Assembly (NCBI GenBank): GCA_030643455.1
Contig: DAOWLV010000001.1
Coordinates: 1 to 31,669, forward strand
Reading direction: 5' to 3'
Source: Candidatus Krumholzibacteriia bacterium
GTDB lineage: Bacteria; Krumholzibacteriota; Krumholzibacteriia; LZORAL124-64-63
DNA length: 31,669 nt
Shown in pieces: positions 1 through 8,265 of the stretch. The translations under genes were made by a program, and so were the position numbers. The notes below the pieces were generated by a model. It did not search any database, was not told the origin of the DNA, and saw only the letters and a list, made by a program, of their open reading frames with translations. How positions within the stretch are numbered: the stretch's first letter is position 1; each line of letters opens with the position of its first letter.

Positions 1-1659
1 CTGCTGGCGTTGGCCAGACCGCAGTGGGGTGCCAGCGAAGTGACGGTGACGCAGCAGGGCTCGGACATCATCGTGGCCCTGGACATTTCCAATTCCATGC
101 TGGCGGAGGATGTTCCTCCCAACCGGATGGAACGGGCCAAGACCGAGCTGGGTAGTTTCCTGTCACGCCTGGAGGACAGCCGCGTCGGCCTGGTGTTTTT
201 CGCGGGCGCTGCTTTTGTCCAGTGTCCCATGACTCTCGACTACGGAACTGCGGGAATCTTTCTCAAGATGGCCGGCCCGGACATGATGTCCGAACAGGGC
301 ACGGCCATCGCCGCGGCCCTCAAGACCAGTCGCGAACTTCTGGCCAAGGGCAGGGAAGGCGCCCCGGGCGGGACGTTCCAGGCCATCCTTTTGGTCACCG
401 ATGGTGAGGATCTGGAAGGCGACTGGGAGAAGGAGGCCCAAGCCTGCAGGCGGGATGGCATCAGGGTCATTCCCGTGGGAGTGGGCGAGGAAACCGGGGG
501 GCTGATCCCTATCCAGGATCAGAGGGGGCGAGCTGCGGGATTCATGAAGGACGAGGATAACAAGGTGGTGATGACGCGTCTGGATATGGCTTCCCTGAAT
601 AAGTTGGCCGCCATCGGGGGCGGTAGTCCGTTCCGCCTCGGAGTCGATCCGCTGGCAGGGGACAGGCTCTTTGCCGAGCTGGAAAGGTTGGGCAAGCGGG
701 ACCTCGAGGAACGGAGGATATCCGCCTACCAGGAACGTTTCATCCTGCCTCTTGCGCTTGCCCTGTTGAGCTTCGCCGTGCGCATGCTTCTGCGGCCAAG
801 GGGAGACAGGAACACCCGGAGTGGGGGGCGTCCGGGAGTTTCGGCCTTGATGATGGTAGGATTGATGATCGGTCTGGTCACTCACGGCCAGGCCCTGGCC
901 GGACCTCTCGAGCCCGGAAACGGGGACTTGGCCCAGGGACGGGAAAAATACCTTGCGGGCCAATACGAGGAGGCCCTGGGTGATTTCGAATCCGCCCTCG
1001 TTCAGGATCCCGATGATCCCGTCGTAACCCTTGCCGTGGGCGAAACTCTTTTCCGGCTGGAACGTTACGAAGAAGCCTTGGCCGAGTTCGAGCGTACACT
1101 GACCTTGACCGATGATCAGGAATTGAAAGCCGAGGCCCTCTATAACGCTGGCACCACCCTGCTGGCGGCGGGAGATCCCCGCCTGGCCGCCGAAAAATTA
1201 CTCGGTTCCCTGGCCGTGGATGAGGGCCAGGATGATGCCCTGCACAACCTGGAAGTGGCATTGATGCGTATGCAGGAGCAACAGCAGCAAGAACAGCAAG
1301 AACAGCAAGACCAGGATCAGCAGGATCAAGACGAGCAAGATAAGAAGGATAAGCAGGACCAGCAGGACCAGCAGGACCAGCAGGACCAGCAGGACCAGCA
1401 GGACCAGCAGGACCAGCAGGAGCAGGACCAAAAGGATCAGAAGGAGCAGGAACAACAGGAACAACAGGAGCAGCAGGATCAAAAGGATCCCGATCATGCG
1501 GAAGACCAACAGGAGCCCACGGAATCCGAAACCGAGGAATTGACCCAGGAACAGGCCCTTCAGATTCTCAAGGCCCTGGACCGGGACGAGGAAGAGCTCA
1601 AGAGATCGGTGCAGAAGCGTCTCAGGGGCGGCAAGCCGAAAAGTGGAAAGAAATGGTGA
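1..1659 (+). CDS. BatB-BatC fusion: VWA domain plus TPR protein (5' end outside window)
   Basis: The reading frame is open at the left edge and begins inside the family's ALARPQWG segment, so the true start lies upstream. A von Willebrand A domain follows with an intact MIDAS DxSxS (LDISNSM) and a TDGED motif. A membrane segment lies near nt 739-790. A second hydrophobic stretch ending in a GQALA signal-peptidase-like site (nt 844-900) follows; it looks like the former signal peptide of a separate BatC. TPR-like helices span about nt 930-1270, then a very Gln/Asp/Glu-rich tail (nt 1276-1560) containing seven perfect 9-base repeats. Bat proteins are membrane-associated, linked to aerotolerance and envelope stress in Bacteroides and Leptospira, and usually encoded as separate BatB and BatC. 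The stop overlaps the next gene by 7 bases, indicating translational coupling. Family assignment is secure; the biochemical role is unknown. Confidence 0.9.
   Translation: MLALARPQWGASEVTVTQQGSDIIVALDISNSMLAEDVPPNRMERAKTELGSFLSRLEDSRVGLVFFAGAAFVQCPMTLDYGTAGIFLKMAGPDMMSEQGTAIAAALKTSRELLAKGREGAPGGTFQAILLVTDGEDLEGDWEKEAQACRRDGIRVIPVGVGEETGGLIPIQDQRGRAAGFMKDEDNKVVMTRLDMASLNKLAAIGGGSPFRLGVDPLAGDRLFAELERLGKRDLEERRISAYQERFILPLALALLSFAVRMLLRPRGDRNTRSGGRPGVSALMMVGLMIGLVTHGQALAGPLEPGNGDLAQGREKYLAGQYEEALGDFESALVQDPDDPVVTLAVGETLFRLERYEEALAEFERTLTLTDDQELKAEALYNAGTTLLAAGDPRLAAEKLLGSLAVDEGQDDALHNLEVALMRMQEQQQQEQQEQQDQDQQDQDEQDKKDKQDQQDQQDQQDQQDQQDQQDQQEQDQKDQKEQEQQEQQEQQDQKDPDHAEDQQEPTESETEELTQEQALQILKALDRDEEELKRSVQKRLRGGKPKSGKKW
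1354..1425 (+). repeat. 9-bp tandem repeat (CAGGACCAG)n inside the BatBC gene
   Basis: Seven identical CAGGACCAG units run from 1354 to 1416, and an eighth with one substitution (CAGGAGCAG) ends at 1425. They encode Gln-Asp-Gln repeats in a longer Gln/Asp/Glu/Lys-rich tail. Identity at the nucleotide level, including third codon positions, points to recent slippage expansion. Because the unit is a multiple of three, copy changes keep the frame. Confidence 0.93.
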
Positions 1660-4337
1660 TCCCACCGATGTGGAAAATCTCCAACCTCCTGTCAAGAACG
1701 GCGCCGGCGTTCTTGTTCCTGGTGTGTTTGGCTGCGGCCTTTCCCGTGGTCGCCCAGTCGGATTTTTCCTGCCTCGCGGAGGTGAACCGAACCACGGTTC
1801 CACGGGGTGGGAATGTCGTGCTCACCGTTTCGGCCGAGGGAGACGTCGGCTGGTCTGCGGATTTCATACTGCCCGACCTGCCGGGTGTCCGTGTCCAGAG
1901 CGGTGGCACCAACCAGAGCATGAGCGTGATCAACGGGAAAGCACGAACCTCGGTGTCGCGGACCTGGTATTTGACCGTGGAGACGGAGCATGATTTCACC
2001 ATCGGTACGGTTCGGGTCAATTCCCCCGGAGGAGATTGCCGGACGAAACCGATAAGGATAAAGGTCACCGCTCCGTTGCCGCCCAAGAAAATCCCCCCCG
2101 CGACCACCGGCAACCGGGTGCCGGCGCCTGCCGGCGCTGACATGGGGACCACCGGCAGCCAGTCCGGCCAGCCGGGTGATGACATCTTCCTGACCCTTGA
2201 CACCGATCACGAGGAAGCCTGGGTGGGCCAGCAGATCATCCTCACCTTCCGCTACTGGCGCCGAATTCAACCCTGGAACAACCCGTCCTACAAGGCCCCC
2301 CGCACAGAGGGGTTTTGGCGGGAGGATCTCGGCGCGGAAAAGAGCTACCGCAAGGTGGTCAAGGGGCGGGCCTACAACGTCACGGAAATCCGCTATTCCC
2401 TGTTCCCCACCCGCAGTGGCGATATGATCGTCGAACCGGCTGAACTCTCCTTCCCCGAAGGAGTATTCGACCGGTTCTTCAATTCCCGGCGCTCGCGGCG
2501 CGGGCCAAATCTTCTGCGCACCAGGTCCCTGGTCATCAAGGTCAGGGATCTGCCGGTGCCGAGGCCCCAGGAATTCTCGGGGATCGTGGCTTCCCGGCTC
2601 AGTCTGCAGGCGAACGTGGATCGGAAAACGGTTCCCCGGGGCGAAGCCCTTGGACTGAAGGTAATTCTTGTGGCGGACGGTTTCCTGAAAGGGTTCTCGG
2701 GCCTGAATATCGTGGCGCCCGAAGGAGCCCGCATGCACGACGCTTCGGAGGGTTTTCGATCGCGTGTCGCCCAGGACCGGATATCCGGCGAGATCACCGT
2801 GGAAAAGGTTCTCATCCCCGGTCAGGATGGTCTGATGACCATTCCCTCCCTGGAACTGTCCTGGTTCGATTCCGGCCGCGGCCAGTACCGCCTGGCACGG
2901 ACTCCGCCCCGCGAGATCCAGGTGACCCCAAGCGACCTGCCCCGGGCCGGGGATGAAAGTTCCGGATTCCTGCGTAATGAGATCAGCCGATTGAGTGATG
3001 ACCTGGCGTTCATCCACCAGGTCCCTGGACATCTCGGACAGCGGGCCCGCCCTTGGCTCGGCAGCACCGTTTGGTGGATCGCCTTTCTGCTGCCGGCCCT
3101 GTTGCTGGCGGTACTGCGGTTTTATTTGGGCCGGCAGTCCGCGGACCGGAGAAACCCTGCCGCCCGGCGACTGCGGCTGTCACTGGTCACGGCGCGCGCC
3201 GGACTGGCGAAGGCCTCCGGGCATGGGGACACGCCCGAGTGCATGACAAGCCTCGCCCGGAGTATCGCCGGGTTCGTGTCCGACTGCACGGACCGGCCCC
3301 TGGCCGCCGTGGGAGCCCCGGAGGTGATGGATTATTGCGAAGCGGCAGGATTGCCCCAGAGTGGTCGACGCCTGGCCCGGATCCTGGAAGAGTGCGACTC
3401 GGCCCGATACGGTGGGGTGCGAATTTCGGGGGCCGCCCAGCTGGTGTCCGAGGTGGAGACCCTTTTGAAGGGCCTGGATGAGGCCCGGAAAAGGCGGGTA
3501 GTCAAATCCGGGCCGGTCCTCGGCCTGCTGTCGGTTTTGATCCTGCTGGCAGTGACCACGCAGACAGTCATGGCGCAGGAACCGGATCCGGGCGGCCGTC
3601 CGGGAGCCGATCCCGTCCGGTTGGTGGCCGAGGGGAACCAGGCCTATATCGAGGGACAGACCGACCGGGCCCTGGATCTCTACCTGCAGGCGCAAGCCCT
3701 GGGTATCCATGACGCGGCGCTCCATTTCAACCTTGGCAATACCTACGCCCGCCAGGGGGCACTCGGTCAAGCCGTGGCTTCCTATCTGCGGGCCCGCCGC
3801 CTGGCGCCCCGGGATCAGGACATCCAGACCAATCTGGCCTGGGTCCGGCAGCATATCAAGGACCTCGAACTCACCGAAGGCAAGTTGCCCCTGTTCATCG
3901 CCCAGGCCGCGGCAGTGATCTCGGCCTTCACTCTGGATCAATGGGGATTCGCGTTGCTGTTGACCGCCTGGATCACCGCCATGCTGGTTGCCTGGGGCTG
4001 GTATCGGGAGGACTTCGGAACCCACTTGAGGCGTACCCTGCTGATCTGCGGGGCCTGCCTGATGGTCGTGGCGACGGTGACAGCAGGCCGTTGGGTTCAT
4101 GAAGAGGTAAGGAACGAGGCAGTGGTGATCGTCAAGGTGGCGGAGGTCAAATCCGGACCCGCGGAGAACTTCCCGGTCCTGTTCCAGGTCCATGACGGCC
4201 TGACAGTCAATATCGAGGGAGAACGGGAAGGCTGGGTCAGGATCGGGCTCGGTGGCGAATGGGTCGGCTGGTTACCCACCGGCAGCGTGACCCCGGTACG
4301 TATTGACCCGGAAACGAATCAATTCCCGGGCCGGTAG
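1653..4337 (+). CDS. BatD-BatE fusion: oxygen-tolerance (BatD) domain plus TPR and SH3 domain
   Basis: An 894-residue membrane protein with an N-terminal signal peptide ending near VVAQ (about residue 35). A BatD-type beta-rich periplasmic region fills roughly residues 40-460, and a transmembrane helix lies near 472-493. After a cytoplasmic-looking segment, a second hydrophobic stretch (about 622-642) ends in a signal-peptidase-like VMAQ. TPR helices (about 660-740), two more membrane helices (about 747-785 and 795-815) and a C-terminal bacterial SH3-like domain (about 820-885) follow. The second half matches BatE, so this looks like BatD joined to BatE. The ATG at 1653 overlaps the previous stop; an ATG at 1668 is an alternative that still keeps the signal peptide. 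Its 3' end overlaps queD by 19 bases tail to tail. Function is presumed to be with BatBC in an envelope complex. Confidence 0.9.
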   Translation: MVIPPMWKISNLLSRTAPAFLFLVCLAAAFPVVAQSDFSCLAEVNRTTVPRGGNVVLTVSAEGDVGWSADFILPDLPGVRVQSGGTNQSMSVINGKARTSVSRTWYLTVETEHDFTIGTVRVNSPGGDCRTKPIRIKVTAPLPPKKIPPATTGNRVPAPAGADMGTTGSQSGQPGDDIFLTLDTDHEEAWVGQQIILTFRYWRRIQPWNNPSYKAPRTEGFWREDLGAEKSYRKVVKGRAYNVTEIRYSLFPTRSGDMIVEPAELSFPEGVFDRFFNSRRSRRGPNLLRTRSLVIKVRDLPVPRPQEFSGIVASRLSLQANVDRKTVPRGEALGLKVILVADGFLKGFSGLNIVAPEGARMHDASEGFRSRVAQDRISGEITVEKVLIPGQDGLMTIPSLELSWFDSGRGQYRLARTPPREIQVTPSDLPRAGDESSGFLRNEISRLSDDLAFIHQVPGHLGQRARPWLGSTVWWIAFLLPALLLAVLRFYLGRQSADRRNPAARRLRLSLVTARAGLAKASGHGDTPECMTSLARSIAGFVSDCTDRPLAAVGAPEVMDYCEAAGLPQSGRRLARILEECDSARYGGVRISGAAQLVSEVETLLKGLDEARKRRVVKSGPVLGLLSVLILLAVTTQTVMAQEPDPGGRPGADPVRLVAEGNQAYIEGQTDRALDLYLQAQALGIHDAALHFNLGNTYARQGALGQAVASYLRARRLAPRDQDIQTNLAWVRQHIKDLELTEGKLPLFIAQAAAVISAFTLDQWGFALLLTAWITAMLVAWGWYREDFGTHLRRTLLICGACLMVVATVTAGRWVHEEVRNEAVVIVKVAEVKSGPAENFPVLFQVHDGLTVNIEGEREGWVRIGLGGEWVGWLPTGSVTPVRIDPETNQFPGR

Positions 4338-4684
4338 ACCGCCGTGGTGGTGGGGGTTTCGCAGACCGTCACGTCCACCAGCAGGGGGAGTTGTTTTTTT
4401 AGTCGGTCAAATATCCAGCAGGCCATCACCTCGGCCGTCGGATTCTCCAACCCTTCTATTTCATTGAGACAATGGTGGTCCAGTTTCGCGTAGAGAGGGG
4501 CGAAGATCTGCGTGATCTCGCCGTAATCCTGCACCCAGCCCAGCCTGGGAACGAGGGCTCCTTCCAACCCCAACACGATGGTATACGTATGGCCGTGAAG
4601 GCGGCCGCACTTGTGGCCGGCCGGGACTTCAGGCAGCCAATGGGCTGCGTCCAGGGTGAAGGATTTGGTGATTCGGCAGTTCAT
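4319..4684 (-). CDS. queD: 6-carboxy-tetrahydropterin synthase / 6-pyruvoyl-tetrahydropterin synthase family
   Basis: A 121-residue protein of the usual QueD length. It carries the family signature CxxxHGH (C26, H30, H32) together with H15, giving the three zinc-binding histidines and the catalytic cysteine. It also has the LDHxxLN motif (about 68-73) and the C-terminal glutamate in CETPT (E109) that anchors the pterin. QueD converts dihydroneopterin triphosphate to 6-carboxy-tetrahydropterin, the first committed step toward queuosine and other 7-deazaguanines. The start ATG has a GGGAA ribosome site just upstream. No queC or queE lies nearby, so it stands alone here. A 6-pyruvoyl-type activity cannot be excluded from sequence. 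Confidence 0.93.
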   Translation of the reverse strand: MNCRITKSFTLDAAHWLPEVPAGHKCGRLHGHTYTIVLGLEGALVPRLGWVQDYGEITQIFAPLYAKLDHHCLNEIEGLENPTAEVMACWIFDRLKKQLPLLVDVTVCETPTTTAVYRPGN

Positions 4685-4899
4685 GATTTCCCTGCGTTCA
4701 TGGCTTCTGGAGACAAGGTCCTGGTCCGGAACCGAAAATTACCCTCTGAAGGGGTCAAACGCAACCGATCCGCACCCGGCGCAGGAAATTCTGGAAATTC
4801 ACCAAATGTCGAAAAAATGATAAACATCGGGCAAGAAAGTGCCGATTTCCTCCAGGAAGGCCGAATCCCGTCTTTAGGTCCCAACGAGTGAGGAATCCC

Positions 4900-6705
4900 T
4901 TGGCTACACAGACCGATGATCTCCAGGGTGTCGATGAAGTGATCGAGACCCTCGAACAGGTTGATCAGGAACCCGAAGATGGACCCGAAGCCTCCTGCGC
5001 GGATCCGGAGGAGGAAGCCACGGATTTCGTCGAACCGGAGGTTGGGACTTCGTCGGAAGCCCCCAGTGATCTTCCCCTGGACATGATGTCCCTGATGCGT
5101 GCCGGGATCGGCCAGATGTCCACCATGGACAAGGTCAAGGATTACCCCGAGTTCTTCCTCCGTCTGGCCCAGCGTACGGGGCTTCGCCTGGTCCTGCTCA
5201 AGCGATGGACCAGCGGACTTCAGGTCTTCATGGAGGAGAATATCCAATTGCCGGATGAAGCCAAGAAGAAGCGGCGAGATGGCAAGGCCCCCATTCCCAG
5301 CACGGATTCGGACATCTTCCAGGCCATCACCGAGGACGCCACCGTGTATGCGGGGCCGGTGCCGGTGCAACACTTCCCCCTGGACCTGACCCTCATGCTT
5401 GGCCGCGGAAGCCGGGACAGGCAGATCATCATCCTGCCCCTGCCTTCCCAGAACCACTGGAATACGTTCCTGTACCTCGATGCGGACCAGGCCACCGAGA
5501 AATCCCTGGCGGTGGCGGAGTTTCTCGCCCATTACGCCCTGGCGCGCATGTGCCTCCTGAACAAGGGAGTCAAGAATAGCGGGGGAAAGGTGGCTGGAAT
5601 TCTCAAATCCGAGCTGAAGCGGCGCCAGACGAGTCGAGCAGAACAGGCCCAGAGTGGCCCGGTTCCTCCTCTGGGCAACCGTGCGATTCCCGGTACTGCT
5701 GACAGGGTCGATCCCGAAACGGCCCAGGACGGCGGCGTCGGCTTATCCGGAGCTTCGGAGAAGACGGGTCCACAGCAGGAGGCTCCTGGCGCAAATGGGA
5801 CGGTACCCGACAAACTGACCCCGGAGGCCATCCTTAACCACAGTGGGGAATTGCCTGCCCTGCCCAAGGCTGCGTGTCACATCATGGCGGTCATCGAGGA
5901 CCCGAGCACCACGGCGACCAAACTGGAACAGGCGCTGGCGATGGACCAGGCGTTGACGGCCAAGGTCCTGCGTATCGCCAACAGTCCTTTCTACGGAGCG
6001 GTCCGGGAAATCACCACCGTGAGCGAGGCCATTGTTCGGCTGGGGTTCGTGGCCATCAGGAACTGGACCCTGGTCACGGCCGCCAGATCGGTGTTCCTTT
6101 CACCTGGTGCGGGCATGCTTTACCAGAAGATCTGGCGCCAGTCGGTCATGTCGGCCATGGCGGGGCAACTGGTTGCCCAGGCCATCGGACGCAGCAATCC
6201 CGACAGCGTCTTCATCGGTGGGTTGATGCAGAATATCGGTCAGCTGGTCCTGGCCCGCAGCAACCCGGAACTATTCCAGGAAATCCTCAACGATTCTTCC
6301 GAACGCGGTTTGCCGTACCACATCGTGGAACGGGACCGCCTGGGCTTCGACCACGGTGAACTGGGGGCCCTGCTGATCAAGGAGTGGAACCTCAGCCAGG
6401 AACTGGAGGAGGCCGTCCGCTGGCACCACAGGTTCGAGGAAGAAGGAGCGAAAAGCGACCGGATCGCCGCCATGATCGCTCTGGGCGAGGAAATCGCCCT
6501 GTGTAACAGCGGCCATGAGGAGATCCAGGACAGCAGTGGGGAGGCAGGGACGGAACAGGACCAGGAGCAGGATGCGGGACAGAAACCGGAACAAGACGGA
6601 ACCCTCAGCCAAGCTGCCGAATTCCTGGAAGTCACGGTGGAAGCCATGGCCGAACTGAATACCAAGGCCGCGGAACTGAAGATCGATCCCCACTTCTTCA
6701 GCTGA
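4900..6705 (+). CDS. HDOD domain protein
   Basis: About 600 residues. The C-terminal half (roughly residues 305-530) is an HDOD domain: it opens with the typical LPALPKAACHIMAVIEDP segment, has the IANSPFYG motif, and reads GGLMQNIGQL where true HD phosphohydrolases have a metal-binding HD. It should therefore be non-catalytic and act in signalling, as HDOD proteins usually do. The N-terminal 250 residues contain an acidic leader and an unrecognised, possibly sensory domain; a low-complexity linker joins the halves. I prefer TTG at 4900 because GTGAGGA sits 5 bases upstream; GTG at 4888 is the longer alternative. A strong hairpin with a T-run follows the stop. No kinase or cyclase is adjacent, so the pathway is unknown. 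Confidence 0.82.
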   Translation: MATQTDDLQGVDEVIETLEQVDQEPEDGPEASCADPEEEATDFVEPEVGTSSEAPSDLPLDMMSLMRAGIGQMSTMDKVKDYPEFFLRLAQRTGLRLVLLKRWTSGLQVFMEENIQLPDEAKKKRRDGKAPIPSTDSDIFQAITEDATVYAGPVPVQHFPLDLTLMLGRGSRDRQIIILPLPSQNHWNTFLYLDADQATEKSLAVAEFLAHYALARMCLLNKGVKNSGGKVAGILKSELKRRQTSRAEQAQSGPVPPLGNRAIPGTADRVDPETAQDGGVGLSGASEKTGPQQEAPGANGTVPDKLTPEAILNHSGELPALPKAACHIMAVIEDPSTTATKLEQALAMDQALTAKVLRIANSPFYGAVREITTVSEAIVRLGFVAIRNWTLVTAARSVFLSPGAGMLYQKIWRQSVMSAMAGQLVAQAIGRSNPDSVFIGGLMQNIGQLVLARSNPELFQEILNDSSERGLPYHIVERDRLGFDHGELGALLIKEWNLSQELEEAVRWHHRFEEEGAKSDRIAAMIALGEEIALCNSGHEEIQDSSGEAGTEQDQEQDAGQKPEQDGTLSQAAEFLEVTVEAMAELNTKAAELKIDPHFFS

Positions 6706-6727
6706 CCGGCGAAAAAAAACCTGTAGA

Positions 6728-7324
6728 TCAGCCCCGGGCCGTTTCCTTGTGCCCGGGGTTTTCCTCTTGGGGGGGCTCGAAATGCCGGCGGCAGCGGGCC
6801 TCGTAGGTTTCGCTGGCGCCAACCACGATCTGATCGGTAGCCGGGGTCAATCGCTGGGTGAAGTTGGCGGGCTCCCCGCAGATCATGCAGATCGCCAGCT
6901 GCTTGGTCACGTATTCGGCGGTGCACATCAACTGGGGCATCGGGCCGAAAGGGCGGCCCCGGTAATCGAGATCGAGACCGGCGACGATGACCCGTTTGCC
7001 CTGGTTTCCCAGCTTGTTGACCACATCCACAATCTCATCTGTAAAGAACTGCGCCTCGTCGATGGCCACCATTTCGGTCCGGTCATCCACGAGTGCGATG
7101 ATGTCGGTCACGTCGGTCACGGCGATGCCGGGAATACTCTGCTGGTTGTGGGAAACGATGCTTGTCGCATCGTAGCGGGAATCGCTGCCGTGCTTGAAGA
7201 TCTGCACCCGGCGGCGGGCGATCTGGGCCCGGCGGATCCGCTTGATCAGTTCCTCGCTCTTGCCGCTGAACATGGGCCCGCAAATGACCTCGACCCATCC
7301 CGACTTGCCGTTGATGATCTGCAT
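6728..7324 (-). CDS. tdk: thymidine kinase (type II, zinc-binding)
   Basis: A 198-residue protein of typical length. The Walker A loop GPMFSGKS lies at 16-23, the catalytic DEAQFF motif places the base E at 90, and the structural zinc site comprises C146, C149, C178 and H181. The nucleoside-binding lasso lies between them. It phosphorylates thymidine to dTMP in the pyrimidine salvage pathway. The start codon follows a clear AAGGAG ribosome site at 6 bases. It is convergent with the HDOD gene and divergent from the BtpA-like operon. The last few residues (PGHKETARG) overlap a hairpin that probably terminates transcription. Confidence 0.96.
   Translation of the reverse strand: MQIINGKSGWVEVICGPMFSGKSEELIKRIRRAQIARRRVQIFKHGSDSRYDATSIVSHNQQSIPGIAVTDVTDIIALVDDRTEMVAIDEAQFFTDEIVDVVNKLGNQGKRVIVAGLDLDYRGRPFGPMPQLMCTAEYVTKQLAICMICGEPANFTQRLTPATDQIVVGASETYEARCRRHFEPPQEENPGHKETARG
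6732..6762 (+). terminator. intrinsic terminator between HDOD gene and tdk
   Basis: A perfect 8-bp stem CCCCGGGC/GCCCGGGG encloses an 11-base loop and is followed by TTTT on the plus strand, 27 bases after the HDOD stop. It lies inside the 3' coding end of tdk. On the minus strand a run of eight T (6713-6720) comes a little further along, so it may serve both genes. Confidence 0.7.
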
Positions 7325-7361
7325 GTCACTCCTTTAATCCCTTGTAAAGTCCCGTTGGGAT

Positions 7362-7390
7362 AATTTATTCTATCACATCGGCACTGCCAA
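7362..7390 (-). promoter_or_regulatory. candidate sigma70 promoter for tdk
   Basis: Read on the minus strand: TTGGCA, 17-base spacer, TAAATT, about 40 bases before the tdk ATG. Spacing is ideal and -35 is 5/6 to consensus. This is a pattern match only. Confidence 0.4.
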
Positions 7391-7425
7391 GCAAATGAAC
7401 CCGCCGGAACCAGAAAGGTGTCTCC

Positions 7426-8265
7426 TTGGTCATGTGGACCCGTTCCGATTTCCACCAATTGATCGAACCCGCCGCCGTCGGCATGATCCATCTGCATCCC
7501 TTGCCGGGCAGTCCCCGGTGGGCCGGAGACATGGAATCGGTCATCACCGCAGCCCTGGCTGATACCGAAGCGCTGGTGGGCGGGGGTTTGAACGCCGTCA
7601 TGATCGAAAACTACCATGATATTCCATTCTATTCGGGCCGGGTGCCCGCCGAAACCGTGGCGGCGATGGCCGTTCTTGTCCAGGCGGTCGGGAATTCGTT
7701 TCCCGGACTCATGACAGGAGTCAATGTCCTGCGCAATGATGTGGAATCGGCCCTGGGTATTGCCGCAGCCACCGGGGCCCGCTTCGTCAGGGTCAATATC
7801 CACACGGGAACCGCCGTCACCGATCAGGGTACCATCGAAGGTCGCGCCTGGAATACCTTGCGCCGCCGCCGCGAGTTGGGCCTCGCCGTCGGCATACTGG
7901 CCGATGTCCGGGTCAAACACTCCCGCCCCCTGGTGGAAAGGCCGTTGGCGGAAGAGGTTCGCGATCTCAGGTTGCGGGGGTTGACCGACGGGGTGATTGT
8001 CACCGGGGTGGCCACCGGGGCGGGGACAGAGCCCGATGAGGTGGCCATGGTTCGTGAGGCTGTCCCCGACTGCCCGGTGCTTGTCGGCAGCGGGGTCACC
8101 GCGGCGACCGTGGGGAATTTCCTGCCCTTCGCCGACGGCTTCATCGTGGGTTCGTCACTCCAGGAATCATCACCGGACAGCGTGTGGGCACGGGTGTCCC
8201 GGGCCAGGACTTCGGAATTCGTCAAAGCGCTGGAAGAAGCGGCGGGAAAGGAAAACCGGCAATGA
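7426..8265 (+). CDS. BtpA/SgcQ family protein (TIM-barrel)
   Basis: A 279-residue protein matching the BtpA family over its whole length. It has the MIHLHPLPGSPRW opening (about 20-32), GVNVLRND, the RVNIHTG strand, the ILADVRVKHS strand, and a glycine-rich VGSGVT / GFIVGSS end typical of phosphate-binding barrels. BtpA was linked to photosystem I accumulation in cyanobacteria. Homologues occur widely in non-photosynthetic bacteria with no agreed reaction. TTG at 7426 has AAAGGTG 5 bases upstream; ATG at 7432 is the alternative start. It is the first gene of a four-gene operon and its stop overlaps rmlB in an ATGA. Family call is firm; function is unknown. Confidence 0.88.
   Translation: MVMWTRSDFHQLIEPAAVGMIHLHPLPGSPRWAGDMESVITAALADTEALVGGGLNAVMIENYHDIPFYSGRVPAETVAAMAVLVQAVGNSFPGLMTGVNVLRNDVESALGIAAATGARFVRVNIHTGTAVTDQGTIEGRAWNTLRRRRELGLAVGILADVRVKHSRPLVERPLAEEVRDLRLRGLTDGVIVTGVATGAGTEPDEVAMVREAVPDCPVLVGSGVTAATVGNFLPFADGFIVGSSLQESSPDSVWARVSRARTSEFVKALEEAAGKENRQ

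Noticed and set aside
1354..1425. CRISPR-like array
   Set aside because: Units are contiguous 9-mers in frame with no spacers; it is a coding tandem repeat.
1198..1803. minus-strand frame with a very long leucine-rich stretch resembling membrane helices
   Set aside because: The Leu run is the antisense translation of the Gln/Asp repeat; not a real membrane protein.
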